A stretch of 64,000 nucleotides of DNA from Zingiber officinale (lineage: Eukaryota > Streptophyta > Magnoliopsida > Zingiberales > Zingiberaceae). Positions within the stretch are counted from its first letter, which is position 1. Each line of letters begins with the position of its first letter. Of this stretch, positions 37,735 through 48,451 are shown piece after piece. The stretch is taken from NCBI RefSeq assembly GCF_018446385.1, contig NW_024589857.1:434001-498000 (forward strand), written 5' to 3'. Both the position numbers and the translations under genes were made by a program. The notes under the pieces were generated by a model that saw only the letters and a list, made by a program, of their open reading frames with translations, was not told the DNA's origin and did not search any database.

Positions 37735-38960
37735 ATTTGTTCCATGGCTTAGACATAGGACAATGTTTACTAACTAACTCAGGAACTACACCTCCTGAAT
37801 ATAACCGGCCTCCAAAAGCTTGTCCACCTCTGCTCGGATGATTTTGTTCTGGTCAGCTCCAAAATCTCTCTTCCTCTACTTAACTGGGCGAGCATTTGAG
37901 AAGACATGGAGTACATGCTCTATGATCATGGGTGAGACGCTTGTGATTTCCTTGGACTCCCAAGTAAAAACATCATTGTTGCGTGTCAATCATACAACAA
38001 GTTTTGCTTTAAGTTCCGTGGATAGGTCGGTAGCTATTTGGGTAGTGGCTTCCGGCCAGCCTGGTCGGATTTGGATCATCTCCTTTACTTCATACACCAG
38101 CGTGGGTGGCACCTCCTGGATGGTGTTAACCTCCATTCTTTGGATCTTTCGATCGGTGTTAGCCTCCGTTTGATGACCTCCACGTAGCACTTATGCGCTA
38201 CCAGTTGATTCCCCTTGACCTCCCCTACCTGTCCATCCATAGGGAACTTTATTTTCTGATAGAAGATTGAGACGACTGCCCGGAATTCATTTAGGGTCGA
38301 TCAACTCAAAATGACGCTGTAGGCTGAGGGTGTGTCTACGACTATAAAAGTCAATCAATGCGTCCTCATTAGGGGCTCCTCCCCTGAGGATATGGCCAAT
38401 TTCATTTGATTGAACGGTTGAATCTCGTTGCGCGTGAAGCCGTACAAGGGCATCACCATGGGTTGAAGTTCGCTTAGTTATATTTACAATTGCTCGAACA
38501 CTTGTTTGAAGATTATGTTGATCGAATTGTCTGTATCAACAAAAGTATGATCAATGTTATAATTAGTTATTACAGCCTTAATTATTAAAGCGTTATCATG
38601 GGGCACTTCCACCCCCTCTAGATCCTTGGGCCCGAAGCTAACCGCAAGCCCTTGCGCTTTCTCCTAGCTGTAGTCAACCACATGGATCTCCAACATATGA
38701 GCGTGCGACTTCCTTGTCCAGTTGGAGTCTCCGTCAGTCGGCCCTCCAATGATCATGCCAATATCACCTCGAGCGACATTATTCCTATTTTTTTCTTGTC
38801 GTGTAGGGGGTTGCTCCTGCTCGACTCGGGCAATGATCTAGGCCTGGTTTCCCTGAAGCAGGGGTGTCCTCTAACGTCGATCAGTGTCTCAATAATCTCT
38901 CCTGGGTGGGTTGTTCGGCCGCTGGTAAGGTCAACGATCAAGGGATGACGAATGCCGACA
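37735..38960 (-). mobile_element. Ty3/gypsy pol fragment, Tat-type
   Basis: Minus-strand traces of a retropepsin region (about 38700-38350; a GGPTDGDSN-type linker) followed by the start of reverse transcriptase (around 37990-37800, NARPVKRKRDFGADQNK and EVDKLLEAGYIQ). The order is as in Tat-lineage gypsy pol. It is truncated on both sides and broken in several places, with no LTR seen. Confidence 0.75.
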
Positions 38961-39740
38961 ATATCCTAGGTGGGTGACCAGACAGTTTGCCCGATTGTAA
39001 TGATAGATAATTTATTATATCGTGGGTCGTAGAACGATGATATATGCAAAATCTAGATAGAGCCCATCTGAGGGGCTTAAAACACTCCACCTGATTGGCC
39101 TCCACATATTATACATCTTAAGTCCAGGGCTCAGGAGGACGAGGTTGAGGGCCCCCATGGGCTCTTTACCTTTGGATGCAGAGGTACTCGGTTGTCTGCT
39201 GTGTAAATGGTCGAAGTCCTTGGACGGCCTCTTGGATCCAAAGAAATCAGCCTCTTGCTCAGCAGCCAGCAGCATATGAATCCCACTTTATCCTCTTACG
39301 GAATCCATGACAAAATGCTATCGAATATGAAAAAGTTAACAAAAAAAACAAAAGATATATGGAAAACTCGATCCATTGCACAGCATTGTTCCTAGAAAAT
39401 CTGGAAAAGCTGATGAGAATCACATTGCCAAATCTTGCGATTAACAGAGGTAACACGATCGAGCTAGCTAGAAAAACCCGATGAAAATCGAGCAGGGTCC
39501 TCCAAAAAAACATTCTTTTCTCTCCCTCTGAAAAAGCTCGAACCCTAGGTGGCGGAATTGAATCGCGATAAGAAAGGGAAAAAAAACATCGGTAGAGTGA
39601 GATTAACGGATGAAAAGAGAAAATGGAAATAGGAAACGATAGCGATGATTACCTCTGCGTCGAAGGCGAGAAATTCGGCGACGAGAACGACGGGGCGATG
39701 CTAGCGATCGGTGCTCCGAACAGCGAGGTGAAGCGAAGTT
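38961..39740 (-). other. Possible truncated host gene 5' end
   Basis: A GC-rich minus-strand block (about 39730-39652) ends with a good donor (CAGAG|GTAATC). A second block (39275 to about 39172) begins ATGCTGCTGGCTGCTGAGC and ends in a possible donor (CCAAAG|GTAAAG), encoding a hydrophilic stretch (AEQEADFFGSKRPSKDFDHL). This looks like the first exons of a host gene cut off by the gypsy fragment. I do not recognise the product and the splice acceptor between the blocks is unclear. Confidence 0.3.
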
Positions 39741-40270
39741 GAACAATGCAGGAATGAATCATAATAATAGAAGAGATGGGATATGTAAGTCTTTTCAGTA
39801 TTTGTTGAGCTTATTTCTGGAAATTTGGTTTTAACACAGAGGCAGTCAAGTGTGCTAGGCCCAAATTTTGCTAATGGAATTTGACGGGCTTTCCATATTG
39901 GCCCAATAGGTGAGGACAATAATGAACAAAATTGTGTTCACACAATATTAAATTTATTTTTCATTTATAGCATAGAAATAATTTTCGTATTGATTTAACT
40001 TTTATAGAAAATTATTCTTGTCAATGCAAACTGTAGATGCATGTTAAGCTATGAGTTTAAAAGTAATAAAAGAATTATTTTTAAAAATTAAATTTTTATC
40101 AAATAGAAAATAAAAAGATCGCTCTTAATTTACTATATCATTAAAACAAAGTATCACTTTTTCAAAAATTAGATAAATAATGCTATCATTCCACACTAAT
40201 TTTGACTAATTCAAAATTTTTAAGTTAAAATTATTCATAAATAAATTTATACCGAAACTTATTTCATCCA
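39741..40270. other. AT-rich intergenic stretch, nothing seen
   Basis: No gene, RNA gene or repeat boundary recognised between the possible exons and the tRNA. Confidence 0.6.
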
Positions 40271-40310
40271 GTTGAGATGGCCGAGTTGGTCTAAGGCGCC
40301 AGATTAAGGT

Positions 40311-40343
<33 letters not shown>

Positions 40344-40351
40344 TCTCAACA
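40271..40351 (+). tRNA. tRNA-Leu (anticodon AAG)
   Basis: 81 nt and intronless. The acceptor stem GTTGAGA pairs with TCTCAAC. The A box TGGCCGAGTTGG and B box GGTTCAAATCC are intact, the anticodon stem CCAGA/TCTGG holds the loop TTAAGGT with anticodon AAG, and the long variable arm (GGTCCGAAAGGGC) is as in class II tRNA-Leu. The discriminator is A. It reads CUU and, with inosine at position 34, CUC leucine codons in cytosolic translation. All stems pair, so it is likely functional. Confidence 0.97.
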
Positions 40352-40363
40352 AAATTAATTTAC

Positions 40364-40368
40364 TTTTT
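40364..40368 (+). terminator. Pol III terminator of tRNA-Leu
   Basis: Run of five T residues 12 nt after the tRNA end, the usual RNA polymerase III stop signal. Confidence 0.75.
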
Positions 40369-41487
40369 ATAATCGTTTACCAAAAAATCCGATTGCACAT
40401 AAATATTACTATATCAGACCCGACTTTCACCGGCTCGGGTATGGAAACTGATCCGTTGACGCCGTCTTCTCTTTTATAAACTAATTAAATTCAATGACAT
40501 AATTTTCTTATCGGAATTTTTTGTTTACTAAATCTAATCTTCAAATTTGTATTTATTTGTTTATTTATTTATTAGTCTATTCAATATTATCAAACCATAA
40601 ACATATTATAAAAAAAACATTATCCACAACAATTTTGAGCACAAGGAAGTCTAACGCTAATCGAATTTCAACAATTTTATTCATTGCATCGAAGTCCTTA
40701 CTCTGTTTCCTTTGAGGTGTGGATCCAGAGGAAAGAAATAAATTCAATGTGACAAAAAAAATTCCAGGAGAAAGAAAGAGAAGAGAAAAGAATGAAAAAA
40801 TCTCAAGAAAAGGAAGAGAGAAAAAAAAACAGACGGCCGCATAGGACCACCATCGTCGATAAGGCAACGCAAAGGGGCTGCATAGGACCACCATCGTCAC
40901 GGAAAACTTTCTCTAGTTTTATTTCCGTCCTTCCAAGTAAACCATTCACAGACACTGCGCTGATAACTACTGTAAGTGATCGTAGGGAGTTTCAAAATCT
41001 AGGATGAAAGCATTGCCCACTGCAAAATAGCCAGTGAATCCAATCATTGAAAACAGAGACAAGAAAAAGAATGTGTTTCAGCCAACTTTCTAGTCAAAAC
41101 CTTACCGCTTAGACGGATGGTGGAAGAACATGCCAACTCGAGGAGGTTGAATATGAGCGAAGCTAATGTTGTTGCAAACTCGATCAGGCAAACTTGTTAG
41201 AACTTGTTTTCCTTTTCAATACTCGTTTTTACCTTGACTTTGGGATGTCAGAAGTATGTTCTTCAATGTATATAGTTGACTGCAACATCAGGATCTCAAC
41301 TTTTGAGCACTTGCAATTTATGCTAATTATATTTGCTTTAGATTCAAGGACTGTGGTAGCTTTACCTGCAAAACAAATTAACACATATTATATGTGAAAA
41401 AATTGTGCATCAAGAAAGAACAAAATCACAATAGGTACCATTTCCACTCCTCCCTGAAGTCTTCTCTTGCTTCCTCTGTTGGAAACC
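40369..41487. other. Intergenic stretch upstream of the lectin gene
   Basis: No gene recognised. Purine-rich DNA at 40760-40835 and a duplicated ATAGGACCACCATCGTC (about 40841 and 40882). Confidence 0.5.
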
Positions 41488-42276
41488 ATGAAGAAAGAAG
41501 AGAAGGAAAAGTATCTTGCTTTCCGAATCCTTTAAACTGGTTTTGTATGGTTAAGTTTCACCTTGTCTAATTTCCAATGGCATATTGTCCCAAGTTCTTC
41601 AACTGTTGGAAGGTTTTCTACGACTGGAGTACTTCCCTCATCCGCAACCCTAAAGATGAAGCTTTGAATGCCAAGAAGCAGTCCGTGGTAGCACTACTTA
41701 TCTTTTCGGCTCATAATATTTTTAACTATTTAGCCATGTTATTTTCAACCATTCCATGATGTGTAGGTTTGCAGCATAGGACCTTGTGGCGGCACCGGCG
41801 GAGGAGTCAAGGATATGGTTCCAGATAGCAAAACCTCCATCCTGAAGGTGGCAGTTCGGCATGGGGAAGTCATTGACGGTATCAGAATATTATACAAAAC
41901 CGAGGGCTTCCAAGGGTGGACTGATTGGTGGGGAGGAGATGGTGGACAATCATATGAGGTAATTGCTAACTTAACACCCCTACATGACTGAGTTTATCTC
42001 AACTAACTTTAAATAATAAATTCATGAGAATTATGTGAGCAGCTCAATTTGGAGGAGGATGAATACTTTACAAGCATAAGAGGCCACTACGGATATATGA
42101 GACGTTATTTGGTTGTTAAGTCTCTTACTTTTGTGAGTAACAAGGCAACTTATGGCCCTTATGGTAAGGAAGATGGAACTCCTTTCACTCTTCATGCACA
42201 AGGTGGAAAGATTGTAGGCTTCTTTGCCCGTTGTGGTCAATACCTTGATGCAATCGGTGTTTATACAGCTTATTGA
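41488..42276 (+). CDS. Jacalin-related mannose-binding lectin
   Basis: The three-exon model is 41488-41510, 41775-41958 and 42043-42276. The 441 nt are in frame and give 146 residues, the usual size for a single-domain jacalin lectin such as banana BanLec. The domain starts almost at once (IGPCGGTGGG, residues 9-18) and fills the protein. Two sugar-binding GXXXD motifs are present: GEVID (38-42) and GQYLD (134-138), plus the jacalin signatures GFQGWTDWWGG and YGPYGKEDGTPF. There is no signal peptide, so it is probably cytosolic or nuclear as for other mannose-specific jacalins, which act in defence and stress. The 23-nt first exon is inferred from phase and a plausible donor (AAAA|GTATCT), so the first eight residues are less sure than the rest. 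Confidence 0.88.
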
Positions 42277-42616
42277 TCCATTTGTTACACTAATCTTCAT
42301 TATGTAATTATGTATATACTATCTCATCTCTTTACAAATTTATTTGCCTACTTTCATTGATATTGAAAGTGGGTCAGTAATAATACTTATAGAATTGCTT
42401 AATGGTCAAGTGTGGGAACTATTGTGAGACAGAAAAGGAGGAAGAAGATTAAGCATCTTCAAGATCATCAATAATGTTTTCACTAAGATTGTGTTTCTTA
42501 AGTGTAAGAGTGATAGAAAGTAGAGAAGAAACAAGTATTCATCCAAGCAAACAAAATGGATAAAAGAAAGATAAGTATTCATTTTCCCCTCTCAATCAAT
42601 TACTTTCGATCTTTCC

Positions 42617-43590
42617 CTATTTTATCTCTCTCCTCCAAGTAAACACAGCATCTGGATTGAACCTGCCACAAAATGCTGGATTGAAAAAAAAAAAACTTTC
42701 CAAAAGGTTCACAATATGTTCTTACCTCAACACATCACTATAAATCTGCATCGACTTTTGGTACTTCACAAACCCTATGAACTCAATGAGGTCCTTCTGC
42801 TTTTGTCTCTTCTTGTCCTCCACTTCGTCCTGAAAGAAAATAGGAAAGAAAGACGGTCTCAAAATCAGTGTTCAATGGCAACCAAGTTGAGTACTCTTAC
42901 CACAATCTCTAATTGCTATCTCTTTTGTATTCTAGTTGATCTTTTTGAACACACACCTAAAAGACAAATGGCATCGAAATTGCTCTCGAGACAATTTTGA
43001 CTATGCCTAAACACAATCAAAAATTTGTGAAGACATGTTGCTGGTAGAACCTAGTTCCACCCTAAAGAAGATGACACATGTTTTAACCAAATTTGGAAGA
43101 TTCATGATATTATGAGTCCCATGACCTCTAAATTGAAAAGATAGATATATAGTTCCAAAAGTTTTCAACTATGATGCATAACTACAGAACTAAACACCAA
43201 AAGGGTACATAAGATGATAGATTGAACAAACATTACATTTTGAAGGTTCCCCTAGTAAATTTTTAATCTATCGATCTCAAGCTGAGATTTGTATCACCCC
43301 TCGACTCCCTATTGACTTAGATTGTAGTCCTCGACTCAAAGAGAAGATGAAAACATATATCAGGAAATTGCTTGCAATCGAACTACGCCCACAATATTAT
43401 CGCAATAAAGCAGCAGTTCGAAACGATATAAGAAAGCAAGAAAAAAAGGGGGCGAAAGAGGTTAGGGATATGGGCAGAAGAGGGGCGTGGCAGTTAAACG
43501 TACGTTGGCGGCGATGATGAGGCGGCGGAGGCTGTTCGTGTGATTTTCGTTCGCTCCTCCTTCCGTTTCTTGGCTCCTCTGGTTCTCCAT
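42617..43590 (-). CDS. Unrecognised 78-residue protein
   Basis: The model is exon 1 43590-43504, exon 2 42829-42726 and exon 3 42662-42617. All junctions are GT-AG and the 237 nt are in frame to a TAG stop. The protein begins MENQRSQETEGG, has a polar N-terminus (1-18), then a charged segment predicted helical (SLRRLIIAANDEVEDKKRQK, about 19-39), a more hydrophobic part (DLIEFIGFVKYQKSMQIY, about 41-59) and a C-terminus FNPDAVFTWRREIK. There is no signal peptide, membrane span or cysteine. I do not recognise the family. It is divergently paired with RABF1, with 366 bp between start codons. The in-frame fit of three small exons and the GC-rich first exon support a real gene. The chance of a wrong junction is moderate. 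Confidence 0.65.
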
Positions 43591-43956
43591 CGCTCCCAGC
43601 TCTCGCGAATCTCTTACCCTTCTTGTGCCAGTGGACTACAGAAATCGAGTCGATCGTCGGTGATCGTCGGTGATGTTTTTTTAGAAATTAGTATTAAATA
43701 ATTTTATATTAAATTTTAAAATATTTTACGAATATTAATATTGAGATGATTAAACAAATATAACTAATGCCACGTGTGGTCACGCGCCTTTATAGGCAAG
43801 CGACAAGTGTCCGATTTCTCCACTCTCCTCCCTTAACCGACTCGTTGAACTCGCCCTCGACCCGGCCGAGCCAACTCGTTCGCCCCGCATTCTCCTGTGG
43901 GTTTCGCTCTCCTTCCCCATCGAACTCGGACGCCCCGGCCTCGCCTTCTCCCACAG
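43591..43956. promoter_or_regulatory. Divergent promoter between the 78-residue protein and RABF1
   Basis: 366 bp between the two start codons. It contains a G-box CACGTG (43771-43776) and a TATA-like TTTATAGG (about 43789-43796) on the RABF1 side, and C/T-rich leader DNA before the RABF1 ATG. G-boxes bind plant bZIP and bHLH factors; occupancy here is inference. Confidence 0.5.
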
Positions 43957-46900
43957 ATGGGTTGCTCCTCCTCTCTTCCAGGTCCCTTCATCCCCTCCCT
44001 TTCTCTTCTCTTCGGGGGTTTGATCTATCCCTCTACGATTTTCGCCCTTTCCTCTTTTCTCTGTTCCTTCGCTTATTAATGCGGTAGGCTTTTCTGTCAC
44101 CGAGAAGTCGGAGTGAGCTTGAATTAATTGCCATGTGAATACCTAAATACGGATCGCGCTTTTCGAATTGGGGTGTTTTGATTCTGCAGCGAGGCTGTGA
44201 TGATGTTCAAGCGTGGTTAGTCGTTCGATCGGTTTTTGCTGCAATATTGAAAATTTGCCCTCTTTGTCTTGCAAGAGTGATAGGAACTGCATAATGCGAT
44301 ATAGAAGTTGATCGCGTTGTGTGTCTGTTATTATTGTGGGGGGAAAAGTGATCTTTTTTTTTAGATGTTTTCAAAATGCAAATTTGGTGGTGATTATTTG
44401 AATCCATTTTATGATGATTTGAGAAGATCTTGTTGCAGGTTCTTGTTGTTCTACTGTATGGCGGTTTTAGTTTCATAAATGTTTTAGGTTCTTTATCAAA
44501 CTAGACCTATCTAACGCGTGAAGTCATGTGGTTGATCGAGCTTTTTATAGCAGGAAAGTTGAGAATAGGTTATGATGGATAAATGATGTTTTCCTTGTAC
44601 AAGATATTTTATGGAAGGTTGAGGAAGAAATCGAGTCTTATGGATGGAGAAAACCTTTTTCTGTGATGAATGTTAACTGAATGGGAAGGGAAAAGAGTTA
44701 CCAAGAGCATAAGTGGTATTTGGAAAGGAGAAAATGGAGAATCAATAGGCACTGAATCCATTTAGCTGGCGATTTGAGCATGAATAGTCCATTCAGGTTC
44801 TCAAGGGAAAGGTTTCTGTGCCTCATGTAAGTTTCTAGGATTAATGGTGTTCTTTGGTAGGAATATGAACAAACTTTAAACATCTCTTAGTTTGTTGCAT
44901 TTGACCTGCACTAATCTGTTAGTAATACTATGCCTTTCTAACGCCTTTAGCACCCTGCATCTATTTACTATTTGCAGTTTTATTGTCATATTCAAGCACT
45001 GTAAATGGAAAATCAAATGGTTCTTGCTATGATGTGGAAATAACATAATCTAATTAAGTTTATCTGGAAATGATTAGGCCGAAACACCAAAAGTCTGGGT
45101 AGTTTGAATGTCGAAAACTCGATGGCTACTGACCCAAAAAACTTGCGCGTGAAGGTATGTTCTGTCTGCCTTTCTTATTTACAGCATGAACTGCAGTTAG
45201 GATCTTCATATTGTTGCAAAAATCTGGCTTGGCTGCTTCAAAAACATTATCATTGGTCAATATAAAATATCCTTTTGTTAGGTTAGGCTCAATTCTTTTA
45301 TAGCTTTTTGTTTCGTTGGTTAGAAATATTCTCTTCTTGTTTTCCCTTGCTCTCTCGATTGCCCTGTGTTTCACTTTTTGGTTTGCCTGAGCACATGGGT
45401 TTAACTCTTGTGGAGCATTAGTTATCTTTATATGCATGCAGTGATTTAGCATAGGTTGCTAGCTGATAGAGAAAATTATTGTTCAACTCCCTTAGGTATC
45501 CCTCCGACGGCTTATATAGATATTACCAATACACCTCTTGAAGTTACATAATTACAAATGGATTCCAACATTCTCCCTCAAGCTAGTTCAAATATATTAT
45601 AAAAATCCAGCTTGACATACATATATTCAACTATAGGCCCTGTAAACGATTTGGTTAACAATTTAGCAATGGATCATTATAACTAACAAACAAAGTAACA
45701 ATCTCATTAGTTTGTATCTTTTCCCTAATGAAGTTAATGAAGTGACAATCAATTAATCTCTATATGTTTTGTCATGTTGTGAAATATGAATTTGAGATTA
45801 TGAATTGTTGCTTTATTGTCACAGTAAAGCTTCATAGTTTCTACAGGACTGTATCCTAATTTGGTCATCAAATATTTAACCTAAATCAGCTTGCACATTA
45901 CTAAGGTATAGCCCTACACTCTACCTCTGCACTTGACCTCACAACCACTATTTCCTTTTTACATTTTTGTAAATAATATTACTCCTAAAAGGATATAGTA
46001 ACCCAATGTATATAATGGATTTGTCAAAAAGTCTGTAATATGCATCAAAGTAACTAATGATTTGAAGATGACCTCGATCACAGAACAAAATATGTTTCCC
46101 TTGAGCATTTTTTAGATACCCTAGGATTCTTAGGGCCACAAGCCAACTCTGATCACACTAACTGTGAATGCGATATTATATTTGATGACTCAGATATTTC
46201 AATTTTTCCACTAGCTTTTTGTACTTTACTAGGTCGAGTATAGGCCCCCCTATCCTATGACTAACCTGGCACTAGGATCCATGAGAGTGTCTACTGGTTT
46301 AGTCCTTATCATGTCAATCTCCTTGAGCATATCCAATACATACCTGTGCTGAATGATGTTCTTCTGAATGAGTCACCTTTATGCCAAGCAAATACATAGA
46401 TTTCCCAAGTCTGGAAGAATCGATAAAGATAAGTTAACTGTGGTCACCACATACTTCCTGGACATATCCACATATGTGATGAGAAGGATATGCTTCCTTG
46501 ACTGAAAGACAAGATAGAGCACCTCGTCATGCCTCAGAATATTTTTCTTGTTTGTATCAGAATTAATTAATGTATTTGAAGCTCTAAGGTTATATGAAAG
46601 ATAATTAGTTTAAGTTGTAAAAGGATGACTACATATTAACCTTTCTAGTTTAAAGTTAATTCTTTCCAGTTGTTGTTACCGTTCAACAGTTGCTAAGTGA
46701 AAAACGTTGACTATTGTGTTTTCCCCCCTGAAATATAATATTTGTTTAATGAATCAATTCACTGCATCATTGTACCAGCTGATTGACTTGATGCTAATGA
46801 TAATATGATATTTTTATCTTTGCAGTTGGTACTGTTAGGTGATTCTGGTGTGGGTAAAAGCTGCATAGTCCTCCGGTTTGTTCGTGGCCAATTTGACTCT

Positions 46901-48451
46901 AACTCAAAGGTTAGACAATCTAACAATTATTGCCAAAGTGCATTCTTTGGCCTTGTTCTTTTAAACTAAGAACCTGCCACTTGAAACCATTAGTAGTATT
47001 ACTTGAAAAGTTCAGTCATTTGTTTCACAGATAAAATGGTTGAATGATTAAATAGCACTCGTTGCTGAATAGTACAGTGAAGGAACGGTAATTAGGATGA
47101 TTAACATGTATCCAAGGAAAGTCTTCAAAAGGTCATAATGGCCGTTTTGTCACCTGTTGATTTTGGTGGTAGAACAAAACTGCAATTGAACCTTAGATTA
47201 TCTCAACTTATGGTGAAATAGGTTGTTCATTGTACTTGCTGCTCCACCAATATTTTTAGTTAATTGTGTTATAGCCCCAGCTTACTTTGCTTTCCTTTCC
47301 TTTCCTACAGCACGAGGATGAGTAGTTACTTCAGATGGTTGAATATTCTGATTTGGTATTTATATAGGTAACTGTTGGTGCATCCTTCTTATCACAAACA
47401 CTAGCCCTACAAGATTCTACAATGGTGAAGTTTGAAATATGGGATACGGCTGGCCAAGAAAGGTGCATGATCTAATTGTCGAAGTTAAGATTCATTTTTT
47501 CTTGTTCTGTCGAGCTCCATATTGATCAAACACTTTTGTGGATCCTGAAGAATATGCAGCTACTCTAGGAAGAATGTCTTGTTTTTGATGTTTTCGTTTC
47601 TAGGTATGCCTCGTTGGCCCCTCTTTACTACCGGGGAGCTGCTGTAGCTGTTGTGGTATATGATATAACGAGTGAAGAAACATTCAGAAAGGCAAAATAT
47701 TGGGTCAAGGTATTGTTCCATGTTCCTGACTGAACTTCCTAGATGGAAGATTTTGTCACTTCTAGTATGGTGCCATCAAGTTTAAGTCGTTTTATGCCCG
47801 ACAGGAACTTCAGAAGCACGCAAGTCCTGGTATTGTCATGGCATTGGTAGGAAACAAGGCTGATTTGGAAGAAAATAGAGCTCTATCATCCGAGGCAAGC
47901 ATTGATTTCTAATCGACACTCCCCTGATCTCTTAGCTTTAGGCAGCATATGTTTGGCCTTACAATTCATTCCTTTGAAGGATGCCATGGAGTATGCAGAG
48001 GGGAATGGCATGTTCTTCATCGAGACATCGGCAAAGACATCAAATAATATCAATGAACTTTTTCAGGTACACAATCATGCAGTGACCACTATATGTTCTG
48101 AACACAGTTTCGACATTTCGATGCCACCATCACATTCTCTTGTTTAAGGAAGTATATTGCATACCGAACAACTAACAGAGAGCTACATACGATAAAAGGA
48201 TGACTTTATTTGCTAAGCTTATAGCCTAGGATAATAGGAATAGCTATTCTTTGTAGAATGGAATAGATTAGGGATAGATACTCCTTAGAACGAAGAATTC
48301 TATTCTGAGTTTGATCTTTTAACTGAACATAAGAATTAACGAGTTATGAACCGAGTAGAACTTCTACAAAATGCATTTATGTGTTTATGTTTATCTGAAC
48401 GAAATGCTATTATTTCAGGAGATTGCTAAGAGGCTTCCTCGGACATCTTAA
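43957..48451 (+). CDS. RABF1: Plant-specific Rab5 GTPase (ARA6/RABF1)
   Basis: Eight exons: 43957-43981, 45078-45154, 46826-46909, 47368-47462, 47604-47709, 47805-47894, 47980-48066 and 48419-48451. Summed length is 597 nt, giving 198 residues (Arabidopsis ARA6 has 202). The N-terminus [10 protein letters not shown] carries Gly2 for N-myristoylation and Cys3 for palmitoylation, and the C-terminus KRLPRTS lacks the prenylated cysteines of other Rabs. These are the hallmarks of ARA6. The GTPase motifs are intact: P-loop GDSGVGKS (39-46), WDTAGQE (87-93), NKAD (146-149), SAK (176-178). It acts on multivesicular endosomes and in SNARE assembly at the plasma membrane. Intron 6 uses a GC donor (GAG|GCAAGC). 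Intron 2 holds a broken copia fragment. The pairing with the upstream gene is divergent. Confidence 0.96.
45480..46530 (-). mobile_element. Copia pol fragment in RABF1 intron 2
   Basis: Minus-strand traces of copia reverse transcriptase and RNase H (for example [20 protein letters not shown] near 46080-46140; the Asp and adjacent residues of the RNase H core around 46040). No LTR or target duplication was identified. Old, broken and truncated. The RABF1 exons on both sides are intact, so it is carried as intron sequence. Confidence 0.75.

Noticed and set aside
43767-44100. ORFs of 106 residues on both strands at the RABF1 5' end
   Set aside because: They overlap the leader and first exon of RABF1 in GC-rich DNA and have no conserved content.
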